Part shown: in pieces, positions 29,449 to 40,757 of the stretch | Layout: the number at the start of each line of letters is the position of its first letter | Position numbering within the stretch: the stretch's first letter is position 1 | Translations under genes and position numbers: made by a program | Assembly (NCBI GenBank): GCA_947501005.1 | Contig: CANMTU010000001.1 | Coordinates: 954,501-1,018,500, forward strand | Direction of reading: 5' to 3' | DNA: 64,000 nucleotides | Source: an uncultured Erythrobacter sp. | GTDB lineage: Bacteria; Pseudomonadota; Alphaproteobacteria; Sphingomonadales; Sphingomonadaceae | Notes under the pieces: generated by a model | What the model saw: only the letters and a program-made list of their open reading frames with translations | What the model was told of the DNA's origin: nothing | Databases searched by the model: none

Positions 29449-30864
29449 TCAGACGTGGATCGGCTTGCCCTGCACCGCCATCGCCGCTTCCTTCATCGCT
29501 TCGGAATGCGTCGGGTGCGCGTGGCAGGTATAGGCAATGTCCTCGCTCGTCGTGCCGAATTCCATTGCCTGCGCGGCCTGCGCGATCATCGTGCCGGCGA
29601 CGCTGGCGATCGCCCAGACACCCAGCACCCGGTCGCTTTCCGCCTCAGCGATGATCTTCACGAAGCCGTCCGGCTCGTGATTGGTCTTGGCGCGGCTGTT
29701 GGCCATCATCGGGAACTTGCCGACCTTGATCTTGGCCTTGTCGCCCATCTTCTCGATCGCTTCCTCGGTGGTGAGGCCGACGCCGGCGATCTCGGGCCAG
29801 GTGTAGACGACGCTGGGAATGAGCGCGTGGTTCACGATGCCGGTCTGGCCGGCAATGTTCTCGGCGCAGGCGATGCCTTCGTCTTCCGCTTTGTGGGCGA
29901 GCATCGGGCCGGGGATCACGTCGCCGATCGCCCACACGCCTTCGACCGGGGTGCGGAAATCGTGGTCGGTCTCGATCTGGCCCTTCTTGTTCGGGGTGAT
30001 CCCGATGGCGTCGAGGCCGAGGCCGTCGGTGTTCGGCCGCCGCCCGATCGACACCAGCACGCAGTCGGCCTCGATCGTCTCGGCATCGCCGCCCGCCGCG
30101 GGTTCGAGCGTGACCACCGCCTTGTCGCCTTTGGTCTCGACGCCGGTGATCTTGGTGGACAGCTTGAGTTCCATCCCCTGCTTCTTGAAGATCTTGCCCG
30201 CTTCCTTGCGCACGTCGCCGTCCATGCCGGGCAGCAGCGCGTCGAGATATTCGACCACCGTGACCTCGGCCCCCAGCCGCCGCCAGACCGAGCCCATTTC
30301 CAGCCCGATCACGCCGCCGCCGATGACGACCATCTTTTCCGGCACCTTGGGCAGTTCGAGCGCGCCGGTGCTGTCGACCACCACGCCCTTCGCATTGTCG
30401 ATCTCGACATTGGGTAGGGGGGTGACGCTGGAACCGGTGGCGATGACGACGTTCTTCGCAGTCACCGTCTCGTCGCCCACCTTGACCGTGTGCGGATCCT
30501 GGAAAGTGGCGCGGCCTTTCTTCCAGTCGACCTTGTTCTTCTTGAACAGGAATTCGATCCCGCCGGTCAGGCCCTTGACCGCATCGCGGCGCTGGTCGTG
30601 CATCTTCTCGAGGTTGAGCTTCGGCGTCACCTCGATGCCCATGTCGGCCATCGCGCCGTTCGCCGCCGCGTCGTAATACTCGCTGGCGTGCAGCATGGCC
30701 TTCGACGGAATGCAGCCGACATTGAGGCAGGTTCCGCCCAGCGTCTCGCGGCTTTCGGCGCACGCCGTCTTGAGGCCAAGCTGCGCGGCGCGGATCGCGG
30801 CGACATAGCCGCCGGGGCCGGCGCCGATGACGAGGACGTCGTAGTCGTACTGGGTATTGCTCAT
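29449..30864 (-). CDS. lpdA: Dihydrolipoyl dehydrogenase (E3)
   Basis: E3 reoxidises dihydrolipoamide of 2-oxo-acid dehydrogenase complexes with NAD+. The 471-residue product has the FAD motif VIGAGPGGYVAA near 12-23, the redox disulfide GGTCLNVGC with Cys46 and Cys51, a NAD-binding VIGGGVIGLEMG segment and the C-terminal HAHPTHSE with the catalytic His. Neighbouring sucA and sucB show that it serves the 2-oxoglutarate complex. Its start overlaps the stop of the small lipoprotein gene. Confidence 0.97.
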   Translation of the reverse strand: MSNTQYDYDVLVIGAGPGGYVAAIRAAQLGLKTACAESRETLGGTCLNVGCIPSKAMLHASEYYDAAANGAMADMGIEVTPKLNLEKMHDQRRDAVKGLTGGIEFLFKKNKVDWKKGRATFQDPHTVKVGDETVTAKNVVIATGSSVTPLPNVEIDNAKGVVVDSTGALELPKVPEKMVVIGGGVIGLEMGSVWRRLGAEVTVVEYLDALLPGMDGDVRKEAGKIFKKQGMELKLSTKITGVETKGDKAVVTLEPAAGGDAETIEADCVLVSIGRRPNTDGLGLDAIGITPNKKGQIETDHDFRTPVEGVWAIGDVIPGPMLAHKAEDEGIACAENIAGQTGIVNHALIPSVVYTWPEIAGVGLTTEEAIEKMGDKAKIKVGKFPMMANSRAKTNHEPDGFVKIIAEAESDRVLGVWAIASVAGTMIAQAAQAMEFGTTSEDIAYTCHAHPTHSEAMKEAAMAVQGKPIHV

Positions 30865-31238
30865 CAGGTTTCAGTCCTGCTGGAATTGGTTTCTGTCGTG
30901 CCGAGGCCGAGCGCTTCGTCGGCGCATTGCGCCACGATGTCCTGTAGCCCGCTGGCCTCGCCCGCCATCAGGTCGGTGACGCTGAGATTCTCGCGCGCCC
31001 GCCGGGTCGCACAGTCGCAGATCTGCGCCGCCGCCGCGGACAGGGTGGCATTGTTCTCCAACTGCGAGACGCAGGTTGCGCGCAATTGCGCGGTCATCGC
31101 GCCGCCGCCGCCTTCGCCGCCACCATTTTCGCCTCCGGTGGTGCCGCCGTCACCCGCACCCGCGTCGTTCTGCCCGCAGGCGGCAAGCGCGAGCATGGCA
31201 GCGAACAGCGGGGCGAGGGCAAGCCTGGACATGGTCAT
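30864..31238 (-). CDS. Small lipoprotein encoded between sucB and lpd
   Basis: The 124-residue product begins [21 protein letters not shown], a lipoprotein signal with the lipidated Cys at about 21. A Gly/Glu-rich linker follows, then a domain with CVSQLENNATLSAAAAQICDC and a further Cys near AQCADEA. The Cys pattern (CxxQL, CxC, C) suggests a small helical domain seen in alphaproteobacterial hypothetical proteins. ATG 31238 overlaps the sucB stop and the gene's stop overlaps lpd, so it is coupled to both. Function unknown. Confidence 0.7.
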   Translation of the reverse strand: MTMSRLALAPLFAAMLALAACGQNDAGAGDGGTTGGENGGGEGGGGAMTAQLRATCVSQLENNATLSAAAAQICDCATRRARENLSVTDLMAGEASGLQDIVAQCADEALGLGTTETNSSRTET

Positions 31239-32521
31239 CACAAATCGATCAGCATCCGGGTCGGATCCTCGATCGCCTCCTTGATGATCTTGAGAGCGGT
31301 CACCGCCTCGCGCCCGTCGATCAGGCGGTGGTCGTAGGACAGGGCAAGATACATCATCGGACGGATGACGATTTCCCCGTCGACCACGACCGGCCGATCC
31401 TCGATCCGGTGCAGGCCGAGCACGGCGCTTTGCGGCGGGTTGATGATCGGGGTCGACATGAGGCTGCCAAACACGCCGCCGTTCGAGATGGTGAAGGTGC
31501 CGCCCTTCATGTCCTCCATCGTCAGCGTGCCGTCCTTGGCGCGCTTGCCGAAATCGGCGATGTCCTTCTCGATCCGCGCGAAGCCCTTGTCCTGCGCGTC
31601 GCGGATCACCGGGACGACGAGACCGTTGGGCGCGCTGACCGCCACCGAGATATCGACATAGTCGTGATAGACGATCTCGTCGCCCTCGATATAGGCGTTC
31701 GCCGCCGGCACGTCCTTCAGTGCAAGACAGGCGGCCTTGGCGAAGAAGCCCATGAAGCCCAGCTTGATGTCGTGCTTCTTGGCGAACAGATCCTTGTACT
31801 TCTCGCGCGCTTCGATGACCGCGCTCATGTCGCAATCGTTGAAGGTGGTAAGAAGGGCGGCATTATCCTGCGCGCCCTTCAGCCGCTTGGCGATGGTCTG
31901 GCGCATCCGCGTCATCTTGACGCGTTCCTCGCGCCGCTCGCCCGTGCTGGCGGGGGCGGACTGGGTTGCCGCCTGAGCCGGCGCGGCATCGGCGATCGTG
32001 CCGCCGCCGTCCTTCTTCGCCTTCGCCGCCGTCTCGACGTCTTCCTTGGTCAGCCGACCGTCCTTGCCCGTGCCGGTGATGGTGGAGGGATCGAGCCCGG
32101 CTTCGAGCACCGCGCGGCGAACCGCGGGCGACAGCGTCTGGTTGCCGTCCTTCGGCTGGCTCGCCGGGGCGGGGCTGGGGGCGGGGCTTGCGGAAGGAGC
32201 GGGAGCGTTCGCGCGCTCCTCCTTGCCTGCCTCACGTTCCTGCTGCGCGCGGCCCGCTTCCTCGCCGGTGGCGGCGACGGTGCCGCCTTCCTCGACGACC
32301 GCGATCACCGCGCCGACCTCGACCGTATCGCCCACCGCGACCCTGAATTCCTGGATCACGCCGGCGACGGGCGAGGGCGCCTCGACCGCGACCTTGTCGG
32401 TTTCGAGGCTGACGATCGGTTCGTCGACCGCCACGGCATCGCCGGGCTGCTTCAGAAATTCGCCGATGGTCGCCTCGGTGACGCTTTCGCCGAGTGTGGG
32501 AACCTTGATTTCAGTGGCCAT
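31238..32521 (-). CDS. sucB: Dihydrolipoyl succinyltransferase (E2 of 2-oxoglutarate dehydrogenase)
   Basis: E2 transfers the succinyl group from E1 to CoA. The 427-residue product has a lipoyl domain at 1-75 with the lipoylated Lys43 in ETDKVAVE, an Ala/Pro/Glu-rich linker, a peripheral-subunit-binding domain near residues 120-160 ([19 protein letters not shown]) and the catalytic domain ending [13 protein letters not shown] with the catalytic His. It follows sucA after 27 bases. Confidence 0.97.
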   Translation of the reverse strand: MATEIKVPTLGESVTEATIGEFLKQPGDAVAVDEPIVSLETDKVAVEAPSPVAGVIQEFRVAVGDTVEVGAVIAVVEEGGTVAATGEEAGRAQQEREAGKEERANAPAPSASPAPSPAPASQPKDGNQTLSPAVRRAVLEAGLDPSTITGTGKDGRLTKEDVETAAKAKKDGGGTIADAAPAQAATQSAPASTGERREERVKMTRMRQTIAKRLKGAQDNAALLTTFNDCDMSAVIEAREKYKDLFAKKHDIKLGFMGFFAKAACLALKDVPAANAYIEGDEIVYHDYVDISVAVSAPNGLVVPVIRDAQDKGFARIEKDIADFGKRAKDGTLTMEDMKGGTFTISNGGVFGSLMSTPIINPPQSAVLGLHRIEDRPVVVDGEIVIRPMMYLALSYDHRLIDGREAVTALKIIKEAIEDPTRMLIDL

Positions 32522-32548
32522 GTGTTCGTTTATCCTTCGGGGCCTGGA

Positions 32549-35383
32549 TCATTTGCAATCGGTATGGACGGTCGAGATATCGCCGCCATTGAGGCCGAGC
32601 GCGATGTTCACCAGCGCCTCCTGCTGCATCTTGTGACGGCTGGCATAGCCGGTGGCGGGCGATGCGGCCACCTCGCGCCCGGCATAGCACGGCCGCATGC
32701 CGGCCTTGCCCGCCTTCGCCGCCGCCTCTTCGATCAGCCGGTCGACGAAGAACCACGCGCCGTTGTTCTTCGGTTCTTCCTGACACCACACGATCGTCTC
32801 GAGATTGGGCATCCGTTCGAGGCGGACGGCCAGCGGCTCACCGGGGAAGGGATAGAGCTGCTCGATCCGCACGATGGAGACATCGTCCAGCTCCGCCTCG
32901 TCGCGACGCTGCATGAGGTCGTAGGCGACCTTGCCGCTGCACAGCACCAGCCGCTTGACCTTCTCGTCGGCGATCGCGGTCATGTCGGACTTGATCCGCA
33001 TGAAGTGCGTATCGCCCTGAAATTCTGCCGCGTCCGACTTGGCGAGGGGATGACGCAGCAGGCTCTTGGGCGTCATGATGACGAGCGGCTTGCGGAACGG
33101 GCGCAGCATCTGGCGGCGCAGCACGTGGAAGTAGTTCGCCGGCGTGGTGATGTTGCACACCTGGATATTGTCGTTCGCGCACAATTGCAGGAACCGCTCG
33201 AGCCGGGCGCTGGAATGTTCCGGCCCCTGGCCCTCGTACCCATGCGGCAGCAGCAGGACGAGGCCGTTGGCGCGCAGCCACTTGACCTCGCCGCTGGCGA
33301 TGAACTGGTCGATCATGATCTGCGCGCCGTTGACGAAATCGCCGAACTGCGCCTCCCACATCACCAGCGTCTTGGGATCGGCCATGGCGAAGCCGTATTC
33401 GAAGCCGAGCACGCCATATTCCGATAGCGGGCTGTCATACACCTCGAACTTGCCGTGGGGCAGCGTGGAGAGGGGGACGTATTTGCGCTCGTCCTTCTGG
33501 TCGACCCACACGGCGTGGCGCTGGCTGAACGTGCCGCGCCCCGAATCCTGCCCCGAGAGCCTGACGCCGTACCCTTCGGTGACGAGACTGCCGAAGGCGA
33601 GCGCCTCGGCCGTCGCCCAGTCGATGCCTTCGCCCTTGTCGAACATCTCCTTCTTGGCGTCGAGCACGCGGCCCAGCGTCTTGTGGATGGTGAGATCGTC
33701 GGGCACGCTGGTGAGCGTGCGCCCGAGGCTGTCGAACAGCTTGGGCGCGATCGCGCTTTCGATGTTGCGGCGCGCGGTTTCCGGATCGGCCGGTTTGCTC
33801 AGGCCCGACCAGCGGCCGCCGAACCAGTCCGCCTCGTTCGCCTTGTAGCTCTTGGCCGCCTCGAACTCTTCCTCCAGCCGGTCGACGAATTCGCTGCACA
33901 GCGTGTCGGCATAGCTGGCGTCGATCACGCCTTCTTCTTCCAGCCGCCGGGAATAGAGCTGGCTCACCTTGGGATGCGCGCGAATGGCGTCGTACATCAG
34001 CGGCTGGGTGAATTTCGGCTCGTCGCCCTCGTTATGGCCGAAGCGGCGATAACACCACATGTCGATCACGATGTCGCGCCCGAACGCGTTGCGATATTCG
34101 ATGGCGAGCTTGCAGGCGAAGGTCACCGCCTCGGGATCGTCGCCGTTGACGTGGAGGATCGGCGCCTGGACGCCCTTCGCCACGTCGGAGGGATAGGGGC
34201 TCGACCGGGCGAACTGGGGCGAGGTAGTGAAGCCGATCTGGTTGTTGATCACGAAATGGATGCAGCCGCCGGTATTGTAGCCGCGCACGCCGGAAAAGCC
34301 GAAGCATTCCCACACGATGCCCTGGCCCGCGAAGGCCGCATCGCCGTGGATCAGGACCGGAAGCACCTGCTCGTGCTTCTTCAGATCGTCGCGGATCGCC
34401 TGCTGCGCGCGCGCCTTTCCAAGGACGACGGGGTTCACCGCCTCCAGATGGCTGGGATTGGGCACGAGGCTCATATGCACCTCGATCCCGTCGAACGAAC
34501 GGTCGGTGCTGGTGCCGAGGTGGTATTTCACGTCGCCCGACCCGCCGACATCGTCGGGATTGGCGCTGCCGCCTTGGAACTCGTGGAAGATGACCCGGTA
34601 AGGCTTGGCCATCACGTTAGCGAGCACGTTCAGCCGGCCGCGATGCGCCATGCCGTAGATGATCTCGCGCACGCCCGTCTGGCCGCCATACTTGATCAGC
34701 GCCTCGAGCGCGGGGATCATCGATTCCCCGCCATCGAGGCCGAACCGTTTGGTGCCGACATATTTCTTGCCGAGGAAGCTTTCGTACTGTTCCCCCCGGA
34801 TCACCGCGGCGAGGATGGCGCGCTTGCCCTCGTCGGTGAACTGGATCGTTTCCTCGGGCGTCTCGAACCGGTCCTGCAGGAAGCGCCGCTCCTGCGTGTC
34901 GGCGATGTGCATGTATTCGAGGCCGACATTGCCGCAATAGGTATGGCGCAGCGCATCATAAAGATCGCCGATCGTGACCCAGCCGAAGCCGAACACCCCG
35001 CCTACGAAGACTTCGAGGTCTTCCTCGCCTTCGAAGCCGTGCCCGGCGAGCGTGAGGTCCTCCGGGATCTCGCGCTGCGACAGGTTCAACGGATCGAGAT
35101 TGGCGGCAAGGTGGCCGCGCACGCGGAAGGTGCGCACCAGCATCATCGCGCGGTTGGAATCGTCCGACGCCTTTTCGAGCGCCTTCTCGTCCACCGGCTT
35201 GCCGGCCTTCTGCGCCGCTTCCTTGACCGCCAGCCGCATCTGCGTGGGATCGAGCGCGGCGACGAGGTCCGCCCCGCTATCCGCGACTTCGGCGAGCCAT
35301 GCCGGGTTGGCCCAGCTCGGGCCGGGCTGCGGGCCTTCCTGATCGGTCAGCTCGGGAAGGAAATCGTGGCTCTCGTTACCCAT
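32549..35383 (-). CDS. sucA: 2-oxoglutarate dehydrogenase E1
   Basis: E1 decarboxylates 2-oxoglutarate with thiamine diphosphate. The 944-residue product has the N-terminal FLPELTDQEGPQPGPSWANP region, the MAHRGRLNVLANVMAKPY and IHGDAAFAGQGIVWE segments of the ThDP-binding domain, HLPHGYEGQGPEHSSARLERFLQL and the C-terminal CQEEPKNNGAWFF. Length is normal for proteobacteria. It is preceded by a 101-base gap to sucD with a hairpin. Confidence 0.97.
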   Translation of the reverse strand: MGNESHDFLPELTDQEGPQPGPSWANPAWLAEVADSGADLVAALDPTQMRLAVKEAAQKAGKPVDEKALEKASDDSNRAMMLVRTFRVRGHLAANLDPLNLSQREIPEDLTLAGHGFEGEEDLEVFVGGVFGFGWVTIGDLYDALRHTYCGNVGLEYMHIADTQERRFLQDRFETPEETIQFTDEGKRAILAAVIRGEQYESFLGKKYVGTKRFGLDGGESMIPALEALIKYGGQTGVREIIYGMAHRGRLNVLANVMAKPYRVIFHEFQGGSANPDDVGGSGDVKYHLGTSTDRSFDGIEVHMSLVPNPSHLEAVNPVVLGKARAQQAIRDDLKKHEQVLPVLIHGDAAFAGQGIVWECFGFSGVRGYNTGGCIHFVINNQIGFTTSPQFARSSPYPSDVAKGVQAPILHVNGDDPEAVTFACKLAIEYRNAFGRDIVIDMWCYRRFGHNEGDEPKFTQPLMYDAIRAHPKVSQLYSRRLEEEGVIDASYADTLCSEFVDRLEEEFEAAKSYKANEADWFGGRWSGLSKPADPETARRNIESAIAPKLFDSLGRTLTSVPDDLTIHKTLGRVLDAKKEMFDKGEGIDWATAEALAFGSLVTEGYGVRLSGQDSGRGTFSQRHAVWVDQKDERKYVPLSTLPHGKFEVYDSPLSEYGVLGFEYGFAMADPKTLVMWEAQFGDFVNGAQIMIDQFIASGEVKWLRANGLVLLLPHGYEGQGPEHSSARLERFLQLCANDNIQVCNITTPANYFHVLRRQMLRPFRKPLVIMTPKSLLRHPLAKSDAAEFQGDTHFMRIKSDMTAIADEKVKRLVLCSGKVAYDLMQRRDEAELDDVSIVRIEQLYPFPGEPLAVRLERMPNLETIVWCQEEPKNNGAWFFVDRLIEEAAAKAGKAGMRPCYAGREVAASPATGYASRHKMQQEALVNIALGLNGGDISTVHTDCK

Positions 35384-35439
35384 CGGGTTACCTTTCGCGC
35401 CGATCCATACGCCGGCTCATAATGCCAATGCCTCGGCGG

Positions 35440-35476
35440 CGCGGAAGGCTCCCGGGGAGGAGAAAACCTTTCCGCG
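35440..35476 (-). other. Hairpin in the sucD-sucA gap
   Basis: On the minus strand cgcggaaagg (35476-35467) pairs with ccttccgcg (35448-35440) with one bulged base; an 18-base loop lies between. There is no T run. It may set the ratio of sucD to sucA mRNA by processing or pausing. Confidence 0.35.
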
Positions 35477-35484
35477 GCCGTAGG

Positions 35485-36371
35485 TCAGGCAAGTTCCTTC
35501 AGCATCGCATCGAGCGTGGTGCCGAGTTCGCTCGGGCTGGGGGAGACGCGGATGCCCGCATCTTCCATCGCCGCGATCTTGTCGTCCGCGCCGCCCTGGC
35601 CGCCCGAGACGATCGCGCCGGCATGGCCCATGCGGCGACCCGGAGGCGCCGTGCGGCCCGCGATGAAGCCGACCATCGGCTTGCGCCGGCCCTTGGCAGC
35701 CTGGTCCTTGATGAAGGCGGCGGCTTCTTCTTCCGCGCTGCCCCCGATCTCGCCGATCATGATGATCGACTTGGTCTCGTCGTCGTCGAGGAACAGGTCG
35801 AGGACGTCGATGAAGTTGGTGCCGTTGACCGGATCGCCGCCGATGCCGACCGCCGTGGTCTGGCCGAGGCCGACCTGCGTGGTCTGGTGCACGGCTTCAT
35901 AGGTCAGCGTGCCGGAACGCGAGACGACGCCGACGCTGCCCTTCTTGAAGATCGAGCCGGGCATGATGCCGATCTTGCATTCGCCGGGCGTGAGCACGCC
36001 GGGACAGTTCGGCCCGATCAGGCGGGATTTCGACCCTTCGAGCGCGGCCTTTACCCGCACCATGTCGAGCACCGGGATGCCTTCGGTGATGGCGACGATC
36101 AGTTGCATCTCGGCATCGATCGCCTCGCAGATCGCATCGGCCGCGAAGGGCGGCGGAACGTAGATGCACGAGGCAGTCGCGCCGGTCTCGGCCTTGGCTT
36201 CCTTTACCGTATTGAAGTTGGGCAGGCCGATATGCGTCGTGCCGCCTTTGCCGGGCGTCACGCCCGCAACCATCTGCGTCCCGTAATCGAGCGCCTGCTG
36301 CGTGTGGAACGTGCCGGTATCGCCGGTCATCCCTTGGGTGATGACCTTGGTGTTCTTGTCTACGAGGATGC

Positions 36372-36375
<4 letters not shown>
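35485..36375 (-). CDS. sucD: Succinate-CoA ligase alpha subunit
   Basis: SucD with SucC converts succinyl-CoA to succinate, conserving the energy as a nucleoside triphosphate. The 296-residue product has the CoA-binding start ([18 protein letters not shown]), [20 protein letters not shown] and the phosphohistidine loop [12 protein letters not shown] near residues 249-259. The sucC partner is not beside it and not in the window. The start overlaps the stop of the preceding unknown gene. Confidence 0.97.
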
Positions 36376-38139
<1,764 letters not shown>

Positions 38140-38158
38140 GCAGATACGGATTGTTGCG

Positions 38159-38566
38159 CTAGTGGATCATAAGCAGAACGGGGTTCGCCAGCCGTTGTTC
38201 CACGCGCAGCGCCAGCGCCCGGTCGAGAGACGAGCAGATGGCGAGCCACCAGCGCCGCGCCGTCTCGTCGCCGTCCTCATGCGCGGTTTCCGCCCGCCGC
38301 GCCGCGATGAGGGCCGAGGCCATGCCGTGCCCGGCGAAGTGGCGCAGCGCCGCGCGCATCGTATCGCCCATCTCGTTCGCGGGCGAGGGTGCGCCATTGT
38401 CGTTCGCCGCCCGCTTCACCGCGCGCCTGGCCAGCGCGCGGGCAATCGGCGAACGGGCGACGGAACGAGCGGCGGCGAAACGAACGGCCATGAGAAGCAA
38501 ACCCCGATTGTCTTTCCACGTCTGTGCGCGTGGTGCCGATCCGATAGGCCGCCGCACGCTAAACAT
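38159..38566 (-). CDS. Small conserved-type hypothetical protein with ANDNGAP motif
   Basis: The product is 135 residues from ATG 38566, which has AGGA five bases upstream. The alternative ATG 38491 gives 110 residues beginning MAVRFAAARS. It is Ala/Arg-rich and helical, with ALARRAVKRAANDNGAPSP in the middle; ANDNGAP-type motifs recur in small sphingomonad hypotheticals. No signal peptide or domain is recognised. It is transcribed away from the divergent btuB promoter. Confidence 0.5.
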   Translation of the reverse strand: MFSVRRPIGSAPRAQTWKDNRGLLLMAVRFAAARSVARSPIARALARRAVKRAANDNGAPSPANEMGDTMRAALRHFAGHGMASALIAARRAETAHEDGDETARRWWLAICSSLDRALALRVEQRLANPVLLMIH

Positions 38567-38582
38567 CGGTTCCTCAGCATGA

Positions 38583-38611
38583 TTGACGGACGGTAAAGCC
38601 CAGCCTAGAGG
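38583..38611 (+). promoter_or_regulatory. Promoter of the btu operon
   Basis: TTGACG (38583-38588), a 17-base spacer and TAGAGG (38606-38611). The predicted start near 38618 falls right at the 5' edge of the cobalamin riboswitch, which supports the call. Confidence 0.6.
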
Positions 38612-38619
38612 CGCGGCCA

Positions 38620-38800
38620 AGGCACGGGTTGGCGCGTTTCGGCGCGCCCTAAGAGGGAACGGGGCGAAACCCCGGCTGCCCCCGCAACTGTGACCGGTGA
38701 GGTGCGCTCCACGATGCCACTGTCTGCCTTCGGGCAAGCGGGAAGGCGGGGCGCGGCCGACGATCCGGGAGCCAGGAGACCTGCCCATGCCTGTCGTTCG
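38620..38800 (+). promoter_or_regulatory. Cobalamin (B12) riboswitch
   Basis: The conserved core elements appear in the right order: aagagggaac (38651 onward), ggctgcccccgcaactgt (the B12-box side, 38675-38692), gccactgt (38715), a ggcaagcgggaagg segment and ggagccaggagacctgcc (38768-38785). P1 arms are near 38621 and 38790. It sits between its promoter and btuB, so B12 should repress uptake. Edges are approximate to about 10 bases. Confidence 0.92.
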
Positions 38801-38891
38801 GCCGCGGGCGGGGTGTACCGATGGCATGCGCGGATGGGGCGATCCTGCTCCCTCCCGTCATGAGCGGCATTCGCTTGTGATCGGAGGTTCC

Positions 38892-40757
38892 GTGTATAAA
38901 TACCTGTTTCTGTTGTCCGCTGCCTTGGCCGCCCCCCTGTCCGCCCAGGATATCGACGATGGCACGGGCGAAGAGGGGGAGATCATCCTCACCCCGCTGC
39001 CCAATGAGCCGACCATAACCGTCACGGCCAATGGCCTCGGCACCGATATCCGCAACACCGGCCAGCCCGTCACCATTATCAGCCGCGAGGAAATCGAGGC
39101 CGTGCAGGGGGCGGACGTTACCCGCATCCTCCAGCGCACACCCGGCATGTCCTTCTCACGCAGCGGCGGGATCGGCAGCCTGACCAGCGTCAACGTGCGC
39201 GGCGCCGCGCCCGAGCAATTGCTGGTGCTGATCGACGGGGTGCGCGTCGCCGATACAGCCTCCACCAGCGGCTCGTTCGATTTCGGCAATCTGCTGCTGC
39301 CGACCGTCGGCAAGTTCGACATCCTGCGCGGCGCGAACAGCACGATCTGGGGATCGGACGCGGTCGCCGGGGTGATCGATATCACCACTCGCGCCGAAAC
39401 CGGCATGGAAGGCACAGCCGAATACGGCGCGCGCGACACGGTCCTCGCCAATGTTTCCGCCGGCACGGGCAATGACAGCGTGTTCGTCGGCCTCGTGGGT
39501 TCGTGGTTCCAGACCGACGGGTTCTCCGCCGCCGCCAGTGGGACCGAACCCGACGGCTACGAACAGTTCGCCATCGGCGCGACCGGTTTCCTCGACCTGA
39601 CCCCGACGCTCGAATTGTTCGCCCATGCGAACCTGCGCCAGTCCGACCTCGAGATCGACGGCTTCCAGTCCGAACCGCCCTATGGCCTGATCGACAGCGG
39701 CGACACGCAGGAGACCGAGCAGTATTCGGGCGATATCGGGCTCGCCTATTACGGCAACGACCTGACCCTGCGCGGCGCCTACAGCCTCTCGCGCACGCAA
39801 CGCGACAATCTCGATGCCGATGGGGCACTGAGCTTCGCCAGCGATGGCGAGACGGAGCGGGTGCAGCTGCGCGGCGAATACCGGGTGCTGGGCGGGCTGT
39901 CGGTCGCGTTCGGCGGCGAGCATGACTGGTCGCGCTTCGACACTGATGCCGGCGAAAGAGCCGAGGTCGAGATTACCGGCGTCTATGCGCAGCTCGGCTG
40001 GGTGATGGGCGCATTGTCGTTGCATGCCGGGGGCCGGGTGGACGATCACGAATTCTTCGGCACCCACACCAGCTTCGGCGGCGATGCGAGCTACCGGCTG
40101 GACGCGGACTGGCGGCTGCGCGCCAGCATCGGGGAAGGGTTCAAGGCCCCTTCGCTCTATCAGCTCTATTCCTTCTACGGCAATCTCGACCTCGAACCGG
40201 AGGAAAGCACCAGCATCGATATCGGTATCGAACGCGGTGAGCGCGATCGCGGACCCTATGTCGCGCTCACCGCCTTCCGCCGGACGAGCGACAATCTGAT
40301 CGGCTTCGCCTTCACCGAGAACCGGCCGTTCGGCGTGTATCAGAACACCGCCGAAGCCCGCGCGCAGGGGATCGAGGCCGAGGCGGGGATCGACTTGTTC
40401 GAAGGCGCGCGGATCGGCGGGGTCTATACCTATGTCGATACCGAGGATCGCGAAACGGATCTGCGCCTCGCGCGGCGCCCGCGCCATTTCGGCACCCTGT
40501 TCGCGGACTGGCAAACCGGCTTCGGCTTGAAACTGGGCGCGGATTTCCGCGTATCGGGGCCAAGTTACGACAATGCGTCGAACACCGTGCGCCTCGAAGG
40601 ATACGAAGTGCTCGACCTGCGGGCAGGTTATGAATTCGGCGAGAACCTGGAACTCTACGGCCGGGTCGAGAACGTGTTCGACACCGAGTACCAGACGGCG
40701 CAGGGCTACAACACGCCGGGGCGGGGCGCGTTCGTCGGGGTCAGGGCGCGGATGTGA
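38892..40757 (+). CDS. btuB: TonB-dependent vitamin B12 receptor
   Basis: BtuB is the outer-membrane channel for cobalamin, driven by TonB. GTG 38892 follows GGAGG and gives 621 residues with a signal peptide ending near PLSAQ (about residue 18). A TonB-box-like PTITVTANG comes at about 40-48, then the plug (SREEIEAVQGADVTRILQRTPG, NVRGAAPEQLLVLIDGVRV, WGSDAVAGVIDI) and a beta-barrel ending VENVFDTEY and GAFVGVRARM. The in-frame ATG at 38787 lies inside the riboswitch and is rejected. The stop overlaps btuF (ATGTGATG). Confidence 0.93.
   Translation: MYKYLFLLSAALAAPLSAQDIDDGTGEEGEIILTPLPNEPTITVTANGLGTDIRNTGQPVTIISREEIEAVQGADVTRILQRTPGMSFSRSGGIGSLTSVNVRGAAPEQLLVLIDGVRVADTASTSGSFDFGNLLLPTVGKFDILRGANSTIWGSDAVAGVIDITTRAETGMEGTAEYGARDTVLANVSAGTGNDSVFVGLVGSWFQTDGFSAAASGTEPDGYEQFAIGATGFLDLTPTLELFAHANLRQSDLEIDGFQSEPPYGLIDSGDTQETEQYSGDIGLAYYGNDLTLRGAYSLSRTQRDNLDADGALSFASDGETERVQLRGEYRVLGGLSVAFGGEHDWSRFDTDAGERAEVEITGVYAQLGWVMGALSLHAGGRVDDHEFFGTHTSFGGDASYRLDADWRLRASIGEGFKAPSLYQLYSFYGNLDLEPEESTSIDIGIERGERDRGPYVALTAFRRTSDNLIGFAFTENRPFGVYQNTAEARAQGIEAEAGIDLFEGARIGGVYTYVDTEDRETDLRLARRPRHFGTLFADWQTGFGLKLGADFRVSGPSYDNASNTVRLEGYEVLDLRAGYEFGENLELYGRVENVFDTEYQTAQGYNTPGRGAFVGVRARM

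Noticed and set aside
38787-38891. Upstream ATG as the btuB start
   Set aside because: It lies inside the riboswitch P1 region, and the added residues do not look like a signal peptide; GTG 38892 has GGAGG and a normal signal peptide.
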